DNA of 64,000 bases from assembly GCA_033026295.1 (NCBI GenBank), contig CM065179.1:19647275-19711274 (forward strand), written 5' to 3'. Source of the stretch: Channa striata (taxonomy: Eukaryota > Chordata > Actinopteri > Anabantiformes > Channidae). The notes under the pieces were generated by a model. The model had not been told where the DNA came from. It ran no database searches and saw only the letters and a list, made by a program, of their open reading frames with translations. Both the position numbers and the translations under genes were made by a program. Of this stretch, positions 12,039-25,630 are shown one piece after another; position 1 is the stretch's first letter; every line of letters begins with the position of its first letter.

Positions 12039-15000
12039 ATGGATCAGGTAAGTCGTCAGTGTGTTTGACCATCGTTTATCAACATCGTTTAACGACCATA
12101 TTCGCAGTTATTATTATAATATATGATAGGAGGTGTATGTAGTGAGCTGAAACCGACTTGTCTTTACAGTGAATGTTACAATATACCGTGACCACGTTTA
12201 TTATATCAATATGAGCTGAGTGATGTTGAAACTGTTTTTTTAAGGCAAATAAACTCTCGGTTTTCTCTGTTCAGCTAGACTTAAAAAGACAATAAATCTA
12301 CAAACTGATGAAAGTCTAAATTCAGTCATTGCCTTGTTGTGTCTCTGCAATGGTTTGACCCCCATCTCAGCTGCAGACACAGAAGTAAAAGAGGTGGCAC
12401 AACGTCTGTGACCCCAAACACATCCGGCAATTCAGGTCATGTATTTGTCTAAGACCAGTATCGCTGTTGCATTTTGTGACCCTTTCACCAGGAGGACACG
12501 ATGGATTTTCAGGCTCTGAGGGCCAAGTTCCAAGATGAAGAACTCCTCCAGAAACAACCCAAATTCAAACCTGTTCTCCCAGGCAAAGCAAAGGTTGTCC
12601 CTCCCCCCCAGAGCCCCACTCATTACCTCCCGACAGGAGCACGCCCCTCCCTGCTCACCTCCATCAACCAGAGCTTGGACTCAAAGACCCTGTTTGCCCC
12701 CAGAGTGGTCTTCAAGGATGAGAAGAAGGAGAGCAAAAGGCCTCTGATCCAGACTAACTCAAAGGGGAGAGACAAGAGTGAAGGGAAGCTGAAAGTGGGT
12801 AAAGACAAAACCACAAAGGGGAAGCTTGATGTCAGCTCATCAGGCCAGAAGCACAAGAAAGAGAATGGAAAAGAAAAGAGATTCTCGTTGGGCTTCCCTG
12901 GAGCCCAGAAGGAGAGCACAGCGGAGCTGGTACCAGCCACAGCTCCACCTAAATCCACAACACCGAAGAAAGGCTTCTCAGGTTTCAGGAGATCGTCAAA
13001 AAAGAACTCAGTGGAGGCCCCATCTGATTCCATCCTAGACATCCTGAGCTCAGATGTTTCTGGACCAGCTCCTCTTATCCCCGTACCTTCTGACTTTGAT
13101 GATGCACCACACCAACCTGAAATCTCCACACCAATGGACCTTCTACCAAACATCTCAAGCTTACCTGACTCAGGTGCTACAGTGGAAAATGCGCCACCCT
13201 TTCTTATTCCTCCCATTCCCGACTTCTCCCCACCACCTGCCTTTATTCCCGATACCCCAGCTGTTCAAATAACCCCAGAGAGTGAAAAGACAGAAACTCC
13301 TGTGCTGCTACTTTCTAGACCTGGAAGCCAAAATGAAATCAGCACGCACAGTGTTGCCTCAACCCCTTCACCCCGTGGTACCGTCTCCGGTCCTATTTCA
13401 GTGGTCTCCGCTCCATCTCCGGCACCACCTGAGCCTGAGATTACAGCTGAGGCCGGTATAGAAGCCGTAAAGATAGCTGCAGTGGCAGCACCGCCCCCTC
13501 CAGTCATAAATCCTCAAGTCCATCGCAGCATCTCCTAAAGCAGAGCGTGCGATCTCAGCGCTCTCGGCCCTGGAGAGGGCGGAGGACAAGAGCCCAGGGA
13601 AACGGAGTCATTCGAGTGACCACAGGATTTTTAGTGCTCTGGAGAAGGCACGCAAGAAGACCATCAGGTAAACATCGCAACGGTCAGGAATACAGTTAGT
13701 GCTTGTTGAGTAGTGAACACTAACGTCCTCTGATCTCTCATCTGTTCGTAGCCCAGTGAAAAACAGCAGCACCCCTTACTCAACCACCCCTCCACCCGAC
13801 GAACTTCCTCCTTCTCAGAGCCCCACGTTCTCTCTCCCCGACCTCCCGCCCATTGATTACGAAGACCGGGCCAGAAGCGCCTCCCCACTGAAACCAGCTC
13901 AAGTTAACGGCCTGGACCACCGTAAGCCTCTTCACGAGAGTTTCTGATCTCTGTTTCCTGCTTTCTTTCAGATTGTTTGCATGTTGTCTCACCACCTAAA
14001 CACGACACGTCATCCTCAGGACATCTGGATGTGTGATAGCGTAGGCTGGGATTTACAGAATATCTGGTGTGGTGTTTAGCACATGGTTGTTTCAGGTGTT
14101 GGTTAAGTAGGTTTAAGAACACACACACACACACACACACAGGATCATTGATGACAACACACTTTTGTGCCAGAAACAACTGAGCAGCAGGCAGGGCAGC
14201 TGCGGAGGTATGTCAGCAATGACAGCAGCACGTCCATCATCATGACAGAAGGCTGCAGTGACAAACGCTAATGTCGCTAACTGATGAGCAGTGAGTCCGC
14301 TGCGTTGACATGGACTTTACACACACACTTTGGTCTTTGTGTTTGTGAGAGTAGCAGTTCCTAACAACCTTGTTTCAAAAAACCTTTTCATTATGTCACA
14401 CATTATGCTGGCAAATTTAGACTTTTTTGGGGGTATATACTGAACTGTTAGTGCCTGCCCTCTGGTTTAAACACGTTTGGGTCCAGGTCGGCTTGGATAG
14501 AGTAAAAGTAAAGTGAAGTTACTTTAAAGTAAAAGTGGTGACGTACATACGTTCACATTTAGTACCATGAAGACTTAGTTTTAAGGCAGAATTTGTCACC
14601 TTCAAGAGATTTATATCACAACATTGTGTGCGACTGGTTTGTTTTCCTGGAAAAAATGAAATTCCACTTTGCGTGCTTTCACATTCTCTTACTCCGGTTT
14701 GAAAACTTCCTTCACGCATTTCAGCTAAAACGCCTCTGTTGAAATGATCTAGTCCAAGTTTGGGTGCAAAAGTGAGGCTGTCCATGAGATTCCAGAGTGT
14801 CCTGCTGCTTGAGGTGAACAAAGGTGTGGCATTTATTTAGACTCATGTCAGCTAATCATTTTGTAGGACAAGCCTGTCCAGAGTTGGAGGACATAACTGA
14901 GGAAGGGGCTGACACTGTCCCAGAATTGTTTGTGTTTCCAACATCTCCACTAAAGAAGGACGTCCCAGACCCCAGTTCTGTGGCTGTGGCACCTGCAAAG

Positions 15001-18000
15001 CCTGCCAGGCCTTTCTCTTTCAACCTGAGCGAAATCATCCCTCCTCCTCCTCCAACTGTGGACGATCATGGTGTGAACATCACACTGTTAAAATTGCAAC
15101 TTTCTGAAACCAAGTTTACCCCACTGGCTGACCTCCTAATATTGTTTCCATAATGTTTCCCCCTCTCCGACAGAGCCCCGTGTGTCTCCTGAGTACCCAG
15201 AGACAAACATCAAGGACATCCCTGAGTTTGCAGACGTAGTTTCAAATGCTGCTCCTTCTCCGGAGCCGTCAAAGTGGAGCAATGGGGATTACACTGGTCC
15301 AGATGCTCCAGATGGAGGAAAGGATTCCGATTATTACAAGATGCCCATTCCACGAGCTCAGGTCCATACGCATGGTGGTGAATATCAAGAGAACACACCA
15401 ATGGCAGGGTAAGACTTATGAATTCAATCGTAGTCTTTGAAATACTTGATCTCATCTCTAAGAACCTTTATTTGGATCCCAAACAGGTCCGAAAATGAAG
15501 TTGGCAACGATGTGTATGAGAGCACAGAAAACGTCTATGAGGACATCAGCACATCTGGAACCAAAAAGAGAGGAAAGACAGAGAATGGCAAGAAACGCAA
15601 AAGCCCACTGAAGAGTAAGGACCCTCATCGAATACTAAATACCACATCAACTAGACACTCATATAATCCCAGCGGTCGTTCCACATCTGAATAATTATAT
15701 TGATAAGATAATCTCACTTCTATCAGTCACTTAGCAGATAAACTGCACTGAGCTGTAAGATATGGGATGTGAATTTATACAAAATTACCTTTGTTGATGT
15801 CCTTAAAAACATTTTGCAGGATGTAGCATTTACATCCAACTGTAAATAAAATGAAACGTGCTGAACCAGCTCAGACAGATATGTATATAGAGTATATATA
15901 CAGAAGACAAAACATTCTTATGTTGTGTAACTTTATCGAAATCTGTTTCCCACAGATCCATATGTTGAGGCAGGACAAGAAAAAGTAAGTAGCCTATCAC
16001 TGTGTGTATTAAAATGTTTTCATTTATACTTTATTTGTGTTTATTTGTTAGTTATGATTTAGTTTGAAATTAATTTTGCCTTATTTTTTTCTTTGTAGTT
16101 ACAGACTGAAGAGAAAACTAAGACGGGCAGGTCCAGCAAGTAAGACCTAATTTTTTGACCCACTTCTCTTTTGATCTCAGTTATTTCACGACACTGATAG
16201 TGATAAGAGTGTATTCTGCCTTTGCAGCAAGGAGTCACTTTCAAACAAGACAATATCCCTCGTTCTCTGTGTTACAGAAGTGACAAGAAAGCCACGGCAG
16301 AAGGGCCGGATGAGAAAGAGCTGAAGAAGAAAGAGAAGCAGCGTCTGGAAAAGGAGAAGAAGGAGCTAAAGGAGAAGCAGGAACGTGAAAGGAAGGAGCA
16401 GAAGGAGAAGGAGAAGAAGGAGAATGAGATAAAGAAGAAATTTAAAGTGAGCGGTGTTATTGTTACATAGAGAAGGTGGATGAGCAGTGGGGGAGGGTGG
16501 GGTTTAAGCCCTGGCATCCAAACCTGTCTGCATTCATTCCTCCCAGTGGAAGGCTTCGATGGAATCTGGGTCAACATTTGTTTCTTTGTTGGTGATAATT
16601 CTTACAGGACACCTTTGAACTATATCTCTGCAATATATGATTACCACATAGTGTAGTTTGAATAATAATATTGTTGTTATTATTCATTTTGGAAAACTAA
16701 GGAGGCTATTATTAACATATTTAGACGTCAATAGGTCAAATGTGTGAATTTTCTGCTTTTATCTAACACTTGTTTTTTGGCTCCGTCTCTGTCATTGCAT
16801 GTATTTATTTAATTACATTTTGTGGCAGCAGACAAATATTTTCAGCGAAATAAAAGAAAAAGGAAGGAAATAAACCTACAGTGTAATAACAACCAGTGAT
16901 GCAGTCAACAGTCAAGTTATGTTCACAGAGTGAGCCACATATTTCAGTGAGGAGTTGGTAGTGACACAAAAATGAAGGAAAACAAACAGTGTTCAGTCAA
17001 CTGAGATTCAGCAGATGATCAAAAACATGATCAGGATTGAATGAGGGTTTCACTGCAGCCAGATGGGCAAAGAATCTGCTTTAGGATATTGAAACAGCAC
17101 ATTTCACACTTTGGTTAACAAGTTCAGATCATTAAGTGTGAAGTCCCCAGAGACTTTTTTAAGGCAGACATTTTTCCATTTCTGGAACAGAACAGGTAGA
17201 ATTAATAACGCTAATGATGGCTGAGTTCCATTTAGAGTACCTATAAGTTATTTTAATGAGCTCACACGGAGGACTATGTGGAACACAGCGATCATTAATG
17301 TTATTAATTACATTTGTGCTTTTCCTGCTAAAGGTCAAAACTGCAAATGTGGAAGCTATTTGTATGTGTGCGAGTGTGAACATTTTTATGTTAATGTGTT
17401 TGTTAGATCACAGGACAGGAGGATGCCTTGTATCAGGCAAAGGTAACTGTAACAACAAAGGGACGGAAGAACGATCTTCCCGTTAAAAGCGGGGACGTGG
17501 TCAGCGTCATTCGAACGACCAACTGTCCCAAAGGCAAATGGCTGGCCAGAGACAGCAGCAACAACTGTGAGTCACCTCCACAATCAAAGCTTGTAAAAAT
17601 CCAAGTAGAGGAAATTCACGTTAGTTTGATGACAACGTCTGTCTGACAGTTGAACGTTGCAGAGGTTTGATGCAAACGACGCTTTACTTATTTAAGTGCT
17701 GTCTCCTCGCTTGTGGATTCCGTCGGTGACTGTGTGACTGTGTTTTCCAGATGGTTATGTTGCCGTGGATCACGTGGAGCTGGACATCAAGGAGATGTTG
17801 GAGCTGGGGAAGAAGACTGCCATCTCCCGCAAGGCCAAGAGTAATGTTGTCGATGGGAGTCTGTCATCACAAGGTATGTGTGTGTAAAAGCAACACATGC
17901 ATATTTCTACTAAGTGTTGATGACACCGTTATTTACGGCTGTTTGTCTATGCACAGGAACTCAAACCACTACGGACCGTCAGAAAGTTGTAAGTATTTTA

Positions 18001-20632
18001 TAGTCCTACTCACGCTGACAGGATGCATTTGACCTATTCAGCAGCAGGTTAATACAGATGTTGACGTTTTCAGTCTCAGACGACAGCGAGGAGTGGACCG
18101 CTGATGACGATGAACCTGTCTCACCTACCTTTGAGACTACAGATCTGTTTGCGCCAACGTAAGTCAGCCTGAATCAACCTATGTAACTCATTTGCATTTG
18201 AATTAAGCAGCAGCTACAGTCAGCCTTGCATTTTATGACAACCATGTCCATGTCTTCTTCTTTGTAGGGGACACAGCAGGACATTCTCCATGCCAGACAT
18301 GGGTAAGCTACTGCATTGCTACCACTACTCCCAACTCTGTGACAAACCTTTATTCAGCAATTGTATTGATAGGACACAGTGAAGTTCATAATCGTATACT
18401 GTATGTAATATAAGAAAGTCAGAGGGAGGTTGAAAAGCAGTAAGACAGATTCACACACGAAACTGAAGCCATAGAAGGTAAGTTGAAAATTGGTGAAGTT
18501 GTTGCTTAAATTAAGGCACAGATTTGGACTGTGTCTTACAGTTAATCTGTAAAAAACATGCCATTAGGACCAGTATCACTCATATAAAATCTTTATGTAT
18601 CTGTGGGGTTTATCACAATGAGTTTTCAGATTTGTCACTGCTATTTAAGTGTAGGACTGTTGCTGAGGCTCATTGCACCACGTTAGGTGAAGGGGACAGG
18701 CATAGTAAAAGCACTTTGTTTGGCTGGACTGGGTTGAAGTAGCTGTGACACACACAAGGTCACGTCACAGTCGGACATGGCCCACAGGCTTTTATGAGCA
18801 TCAGGTTGTGTTTATTTTCCTCTTCATTTATTGCTATTTAACAGGATCTACTCAGGCTTGGATTAACTGCAGACAAACCCAGACAAATGCTGTTTTCTAA
18901 TGCAATAAATAAACCTTTTATGCTGTTAATGCTGCGACAACCCAAGGAAGTCAATGGACAGACTCAGATGGGAGAGAAAGCTTGAAATTTTCCTGCTTCA
19001 TTCATATGGAACCACTTGCAGAATAAAATCAGATTGAAGAATCTGGTTCCACTGGTGAATTTAGGATCACTGGAAAATCTCGTTTGCTGCCTCCTTATGT
19101 AATAGTAATATTCCATAGTTTAACATTGACAACTATTGTGTAACTTGTAGTCTTTGCCCATGTGAACTTGTATACTTGTGTTTTGATGGTGTTACTCCAT
19201 GTTCCACTTTTGCCAAACGAGGATTATCAAGTCCTTCCTCTGACAGAGCCTCTCATTTAAAATGGAACAGGCTCCTCAGTTTATAGTGTTGCTCAATCAT
19301 CAGCCCGGGTGGGGCTTTATGACGTGTACCTGAGAATACTGCAAGTGTTGAATTACAAATTTCTGTGAAAATAATAATAAAGTCATGTTGTATGGTATCG
19401 TGTCATTTTGGCCAGGCCCCCCTCAGACAGCATGTACTCGTCCTACCTGGTTAAATCATTTTTGAATAAAAATACAAATTTCTTCAAAGATCACGTGAGC
19501 CCCCAGCCGTGTTTGAAAGCTTTTAAACTTTTAAAGCTGAGTGTTGGTGACTTTTTCTATGTGATTACAGCATAATTACTGCTGTCAGTGTGTGTTATGA
19601 AAGTCTGCTATATTTGTCTGCCTTCTGTTTCCCAAGGAAATAAAGATCTCAGCATAAACCACCAGCACAGTTACAGTGACCTCAGCGCGGGCGGCTCCAA
19701 CATCCAGTGAGTTTACCTGTTTCTCACTGACATTTGCTCGGCCCAAAAGCAGAAAGTAGATATATATGAAAAACACACATGGATTTGTCTTTTTATCAGA
19801 GCAAGACAGGAAGCACTTCAGAAATTGACAACATTTTTCCATTCACCCAAACCTGTGGAGCCAGCTGCCGGGTAAGTATCATACACACCAATACACACAC
19901 AAAGAAACATGTACAAACCTGCACATGGGATTTTAATGTTTGCGTGTCCTTCTGTTTACAGCAGCACCACAATGGAGAGTAAGTGTTATCTGAAAATCTG
20001 TTTTCAAAAATACGGAATGATTTATTTAGCATCAGTCCAATAGTTGAAACATCTTTCTTCAATCTTCAATTCTTGAAGCATTAAACCTTATTATCAATAT
20101 TCTTGTTCCATCTCAGGTCCAGTTATTGTGAAGGAAGAAGCCCTTCACCTGTAAGTGGAGTGACAGTAAACACACACATTAACTAAAAGGGCAAACATGT
20201 TGGGCAACCTGTACACAGTTTCATTTTTTTTTTTCTGGAATGAGCTCCTCAACACGAAAATACTGAGTGTTTTATTCTTTGAGAGGAAGAAAGACACCTC
20301 AGGAATCCACTGCCGTCCTACGAGGAAGTTAATCTGTGTGTCCTGGCAGGAGAACGAGATTGTGACTCACCATAATGTGCTTCTCTCAGTCATCAGTGGT
20401 GTCATATTTATGGTCACAATCAGGTTAACCTCCTCCTCTGTGAGGCAGTAGGCAACGCAGCTGGAGCCTCATAAGCTACAAGCATTTTTGGGAACATAGG
20501 AAAATGGAAGTTGGAAGTATAAATGTTAAGTTACATTCAAATCTGTTTTCCCACAGACCTGAAGAAAAGTCAACACAGGACATAGATCTTGATGATATTC
20601 CCATTTTACCTCCTCCTGACCTCTACGCGTGA
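12039..20632 (+). CDS. fyb2: FYB2 / ADAP-family immune adaptor with helically extended SH3 domain
   Basis: FYB-family adaptors link immune-receptor signalling to integrins and the cytoskeleton. Coding exons: 12039-12047 (MDQ, strong Kozak), 12492-13667, 13752-13921, 14867-15070, 15174-15408, 15487-15614, 15956-15984, 16099-16139, 16278-16446, 17407-17566, 17751-17873, optional 17957-17988, 18074 (or 18058)-18158, 18268-18302, 19637-19706, 19800-19871, 19962-19978, 20117-20150 and 20557-20632. Phases join throughout except for the break near 13510-13535. About 940-960 residues result. Order: proline-rich disordered region, SALSALERAEDKSP helix, PPIDYED, VYEDIS (possible SH2 ligand), a Lys/Glu-rich helix ending EIKKKFK, then one SH3 (LPVKSGDVVSVIRTT, GKWLARDSS, YGYVAVDHVEL). 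Later exons carry ARQEALQKLTTFF and end in PPPDLYA. The Lys/Glu helix plus SH3 is as in FYB1; synteny with dab1 and prkaa2 favours FYB2. Confidence 0.85.
13510..13535 (+). other. fyb2: One-base frame discrepancy in fyb2 exon 2
   Basis: The frame from the start runs ...APPPPVINPQVHRSIS to a TAA at 13536-13538. The obviously coding continuation (SPKAERAISALSALERAED) is one base ahead and is open only from 13510. No intron with plausible length and phase bridges them: a GTAAAG at 13467 would leave only about 50-60 bases and the wrong phase at the best acceptor. A one-base assembly error, a polymorphic indel or a real mutation would explain it. Confidence 0.7.
18303..19636 (+). other. fyb2: Largest fyb2 intron
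   Basis: This 1.3 kb intron lies between the exon ending FSMPDM and the exon starting GNKDLSI. It is AT-rich and I recognised no gene or repeat in it. Confidence 0.7.
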
Positions 20633-21468
20633 CCATAATGTACTTGGAAAACAAGGTGAGGATGAATCACGGGTATCTTACCCTCAGTGCACATTAGTTT
20701 GCACTTGACATGCTGACATACTGCTTGTATTTTGGTTTCTAACAGCCCAACAAACGGCGGCACCAAGCAGAGGAAACAGGACGTGTCTGTGATGTTAGTC
20801 CTCACACTGTGACCCGTGTCAATCACCTAACACTGACAGTAACTTCATCCTGTTGTAACACAACCTTACTCACCTTAAGACTTTGTGCACGGATCAGTGC
20901 GATGACTTACAAGAGGAGCAGGAAATGGGGATTTCTCGATAAGCGATGTCTCAGCGCCTGGAAATCTTTGCTGTTTCTGTTCTTCTGTGAAGCCGGCGAT
21001 GAACAGCTTGGCTGGTAGCTCCGAGTGACTTTGAACTAAGGACATAAGCGAATCGCTGACCCAGGAAAGGACCTGCAAACTGCTGCAGACGCAGGTTGTC
21101 TGGATACTGTGACCCTAAAGCGTCTTCTGTGGAAAACTACACAAGATTCATGTCTAAATACAAGAACGGAAAAACTATAGAATGTGTTGCAAATAAGGGA
21201 AAGTTAATGACAAATGTCCATTTTTCTCAGACAAGTGTTTTTCGGGTGGAGACACTCACCTGAGGCCACGTGTAGGGAAAAAGAGACAGAAAATAGAAAT
21301 CAGTTTTTCCAGTAATCAGTAGGTTTGCTTGATTCAGGAGTATATAACAATTCATAGTTCCAGGCTGTGGTACAGGAAGTCACTATCTGCATATTTATCT
21401 TAATTTACATATAGTTTCAAATGCACTCATTGCCAGTTTACAGTGTTGGGTTTATTAGCAATACAGTA

Positions 21469-21485
21469 AATAAACCATGAATAAA
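21469..21485 (+). terminator. fyb2: Two closely spaced poly(A) signals for fyb2
   Basis: AATAAA at 21469-21474 and AATAAA at 21480-21485 lie about 850 bases after the stop codon. Confidence 0.45.
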
Positions 21486-22230
21486 CAATGGATTCTTCAA
21501 ATTTAGTATAAGACAAAATTAGAAAGCCCTCACGTGATTTTTTGGTAATTTCCTTCTGTCCTCTAAATGTGTGCCCAGACTCAGATTTACATTATTCTAA
21601 AAGATATTTTCAACATGTATCTAATTTTTGTCCATTTCTCCCAAGTGTTTTTTTGTATTTTCATTTTTTTTAGTGGATGAGCATCTTTTTTCTAGTCGTT
21701 AATTCTATTAAATCTATTGATGCTTATTCTTTAAATAACACCTGTTAGGAATTTTGTGCTTATGTATTTACTCACACCATAGCATTTAAACGCTTAATTC
21801 TATCAAATCAGGTAGAAATAATTACAGTATCAGTACAGTATCTCAACAACATAAAACAAAAAATATATGACTTAACAATTCTACTTGTACTGGCTTTTAT
21901 GTGGTGGCCATAATTATCTCCTGCTGAGAAACAATATTTTAAACTCAATTTCTTTGCTTTTCATAATATGCTGTCTGATAGGCATAACTTTTAATATAGC
22001 TCCCATTTTCCCTCTAGCTGATTAATAACAAGTATTGTGGAAAGACAAAACATAGTAGTGTAAATCACCTGAGGGTTATGTTCATGAAAAAAATACTCTC
22101 TTTAAAAATATTTCTCTTTAGCATGCATGTGCATGTGTGTCGATGTGGGCATATATTTGAGAGCGTGTTCGCGTGTGTGTGAAAACTCTTGACACAGGCT
22201 ACAGACCAAAAACATTCTTTTTTTTTATGA

Positions 22231-22249
22231 TTTATTGTTCTTCAATAAA
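22231..22249. terminator. Palindromic bidirectional poly(A) signal between fyb2 and prkaa2
   Basis: TTTATTGTTCTTCAATAAA has perfect 7-base arms (TTTATTG and CAATAAA) around a 5-base loop. It gives AATAAA on both strands between two convergent genes. For prkaa2 it would imply a 3'UTR of about 4.1 kb, consistent with the long 3'UTR I recall for the human gene. Confidence 0.4.
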
Positions 22250-24066
22250 TACTCATTAAAGTGCAAATCATAACAGCAAGATCATGCAGTGCATAACAAG
22301 AAGAATCCAAACCCCAATCAGACAGAGACAGGGAGACAGTTGTAAAGCACTGTGAAGACACACTCACACACATACAGAAACACACACCCTTGTAGATTCC
22401 TTCACAATAACCCCCAGACACACACAGATTTAAGGTTACACTGATCATAACAACCAAACCACAAATGAACAGAGACACAGCAGCTTTGCTGTTGGAAATA
22501 CTCACTTTGGTACAACACAGAATGTCTGTATTTGATTAGGCCCTCTGGCATGTGTTTTCAGCTCTAAACACAGATTAGAGTTTACACGACTAACATGCCA
22601 CTGGTATTTGCATACAGTTGTAATAGTACAGTACTACATTTGACAGTAAATACTGATTATATCAGAAGAGTTCTGAAAGCAGGGCCGTGACGTCTCCAAG
22701 GTAGTGCACTTCATTCAATAATATTTTGTAGTGTAGTCACAAGCAGCAGTATCACGAATGAATGCAGAATGGCCCGATCCAATCCGAGTGTGACCAAAGT
22801 AGCTCACTACACAGAGGGCAAGCCATTTAAGACACAGCAATAGTGTAACTTAGAAGGTTGTGTGAAGAATGTGGAATGGAGCTGTGTGCGTGTGTGTGTG
22901 TGTGTGAGTCAGTGTGTGTGTGCAGTAGCATGTGTCTTGCAACAGGGAGCGGAGTTTCTCCCTGACAGTATTCTCAGTAGAGTGTGTGACAATACAGACA
23001 GGAAATATGACTTCTACGCAAAACATAACAGAATATGTGTAATAAAGGGCTTCAGCAGAGTTATGAAGAATGTGACTTTTAGGTTGTAGCCATCCACAAT
23101 GCTCTCCTAAGGCAAACATTAAATGTCTTGAAAAAGTGCAGAATAACAAACCAGACCACCATGTGTTATTATTCAGGTCCAACAAAGTACGCAGCTGACA
23201 ACATGTTTCTGAATCATTTGCTACAGTCTGCATGACCACGATGATTAAACCTTACTTACCCAGTTATTAAGAAATGTCGTCACTGTTCTAATCTCATTGT
23301 AGCCCTATGAAAGAAGTGCACTTTCATAGTAACCTTATGAGGAGGAGAAAATCAGTTTTCTCTCAATTTAATGTCATAAAACCCCAATCACAAAGCCCCA
23401 GTCTGAGTTAAGCCTAATTCCGGATGTTAACTGTAAGTTACTGTTAACTTTTCGCAGGTCACAACTGGGTCCAATAGGTGTCACTGATTAGCGCTGGGTG
23501 AAGTCAAAATAAAAGTGCAGGTGTTGCAGGTGGTGCTGGACACAGGAAGTATACAGCATTTCACTGCTCACGCTCTATTGTTCCACATCATCATGCAATG
23601 CTGCTGAATCATTGGAGTATACAGAATGCTGTCATGGAATCAACCAAGTAAAGACTGAAAGCTCTGTGTGCAATAAATCTTTAACTTGCATCAAAAGAGC
23701 AATGTTTGGATATTTAACAGTGCGCTAACATCATAAGTGAGGGCAAGCATGTCAACTATTTGTATTGCTGTCTAACAGCTCCAGAGTGGCTTTATCTTAA
23801 GACGGTATGCTTCGTCCATCTACCAACACCTGGCACCCGAGTAAAGGTTCCCGCTGCGACTGTACCCAACCATTAACAGTGACACCTACTAGACCAATCA
23901 GTGACCTAGATACAGCATACAGTCACACGCAATTAACATTAATTACACAAATTGTTTATAAAGCAAAGTTATTATTTCAAAATGCATGGCTTCAATTATA
24001 TTAGTACTTTACTGTATTTCTTAATATTATTCAATTTCAGATAGCTTATTTACAGCTTTTAATAGA

Positions 24067-24129
24067 TACACTGGTCAGCCAGAACATTGAAAACTACCAG
24101 TGGTATTAAACTTTTGGCTGATCGGTACA
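24067..24129. repeat. Short Tc1-type MITE remnant (two terminal repeats fused)
   Basis: ACACTGGTCAGCCAGAACAT at the left and TTTTGGCTGATCGGTACA at the right are imperfect inverted copies of a fish Tc1-type terminus (compare the recurring form ACTGATCAGCCA). They are separated by only about 25 bases. Confidence 0.5.
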
Positions 24130-25603
24130 TGCTTTGATAGTTGTGACACCAGTCTAAACGTGTATACTGCACCACATGTCCCTCCTGTGTATTTTAGAAC
24201 AGTCTGACAACAATACGAAGGCTGCAGTCCGGCATTCTCTAATAAAACAATGCCACCCAGAGAAAGACAGGATGAGGCTTCATCTAAGCAGCACCAGCGC
24301 TCGGTTTACATTCAGTGAGAAGACATTTGGAGATAAGGTGTGATCTGACAGGACAATGAACAACACTTATAAAAGTACACCGCAGCAGGAACAGCAGGTA
24401 TAGTGAAGTACAGTAGGTGCAAACAAAAAGCAAATCTGCAAATGTGTTTTAAAGTGCAGACTGAACAGACAACACCTAAACACGAGATGCACACACAGAC
24501 AACACTGCCACAGCTAAAATCCAGCACATACTGTTTTGACTCATCACTTTTTGATCAATCTGAAAGGCATTTAAACCACTGCAAAGATCCTCTGACAAAC
24601 CAGTGGTAACCAAGACACACACTACTCATCTTCTACATTACACACACTGGCTAATGCACAAACTCTCCATATTTAATATATGTGTTCAGAACAACTGTGT
24701 TGCATTCTTTAAGGCAACTGGGGAAAGGTAAGTGTGGCTTATACAGTCCTTCAGCAGATGCAGGCCACCTCACATAAATGTGATACAGTATGGGGCTGGC
24801 TAACTAGCCTCACTTAGTTTATTACTGTTCAAAGAATTTTTACCAATTTAAAAAAATATTCATCAAGCAAAAGGAAGAATTGCTTGAATTTAATTTGTGC
24901 CAATATATAAATGTTAGGGTATTTAAAAAATCAAGACCTCACAATGGGCACTAGCATCTAACAATGGATTGACCTTTTCAATGTCCTCACAATTCAGAGT
25001 TAAGGAGATAATAAAAACAATTATGAAAATACATTTTAACGTTTTAAATTTGTAGTTTCCCAAACTCAAGAAGTTGCACTTTTTATAATAAACGGGCATT
25101 GCTTTTGTCATTTGTCATTTTCACTGCACGCGTGAATCTAGGATGTACCGACAGCCATGTCTGTTCAGCTGTCACACGCCTGCTTGCCTTTTTAATTACA
25201 TTATGTGCATGCATGGATGAGCAGCACATTAACAGTTGCTCAACTTGTCATTTGTTGAGGACTCAACTCAAGTGTAAAGGAGTTTGAGTGTGTGTGTGTG
25301 TTGCATATTTGTGATAGTTACTGCATGTACTATATGATGGTTGTGACAGAAAAATTGAAAAATTGATACAGTAAAAGAATTCATTGCTTCACAAATAGTA
25401 ATAATAATATGAAAGTTGTGACAACTCATGTGAGATGGTGTGGGTCTGCCTCAGCACGTAAATGCAGCACATGGTGTGTACCATGCAGAGCATTACTGTT
25501 CCACCATTCTCCAGGTTCATTAATCATGATGCAGTGTATAAATAATATCATTACACTCCCTAAAAAAACAATATCTCAAAAATAAATATGGATCTGATAT
25601 CTA

Positions 25604-25630
25604 AATAATAATAATAATAATAATAATAAT
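25604..25630. repeat. (AAT)n microsatellite
   Basis: Nine AAT units lie in the probable prkaa2 3'UTR. Confidence 0.9.

Larger units (their letters stand above)
20633..22249 (+). other. fyb2: fyb2 3'UTR region
   Basis: The region starts after the TGA at 20630-20632. A GT/AG pair (donor near 20655, acceptor before 20748) may remove a short 3'UTR intron. AATAAA occurs at 21469-21474 and 21480-21485, and again inside a palindrome at 22244-22249. The downstream part is AT-rich without coding signal. Which signal is used cannot be told from sequence. Confidence 0.45.

Noticed and set aside
12623..13216. 197-codon minus-strand ORF
   Set aside because: Shadow of fyb2 exon 2.
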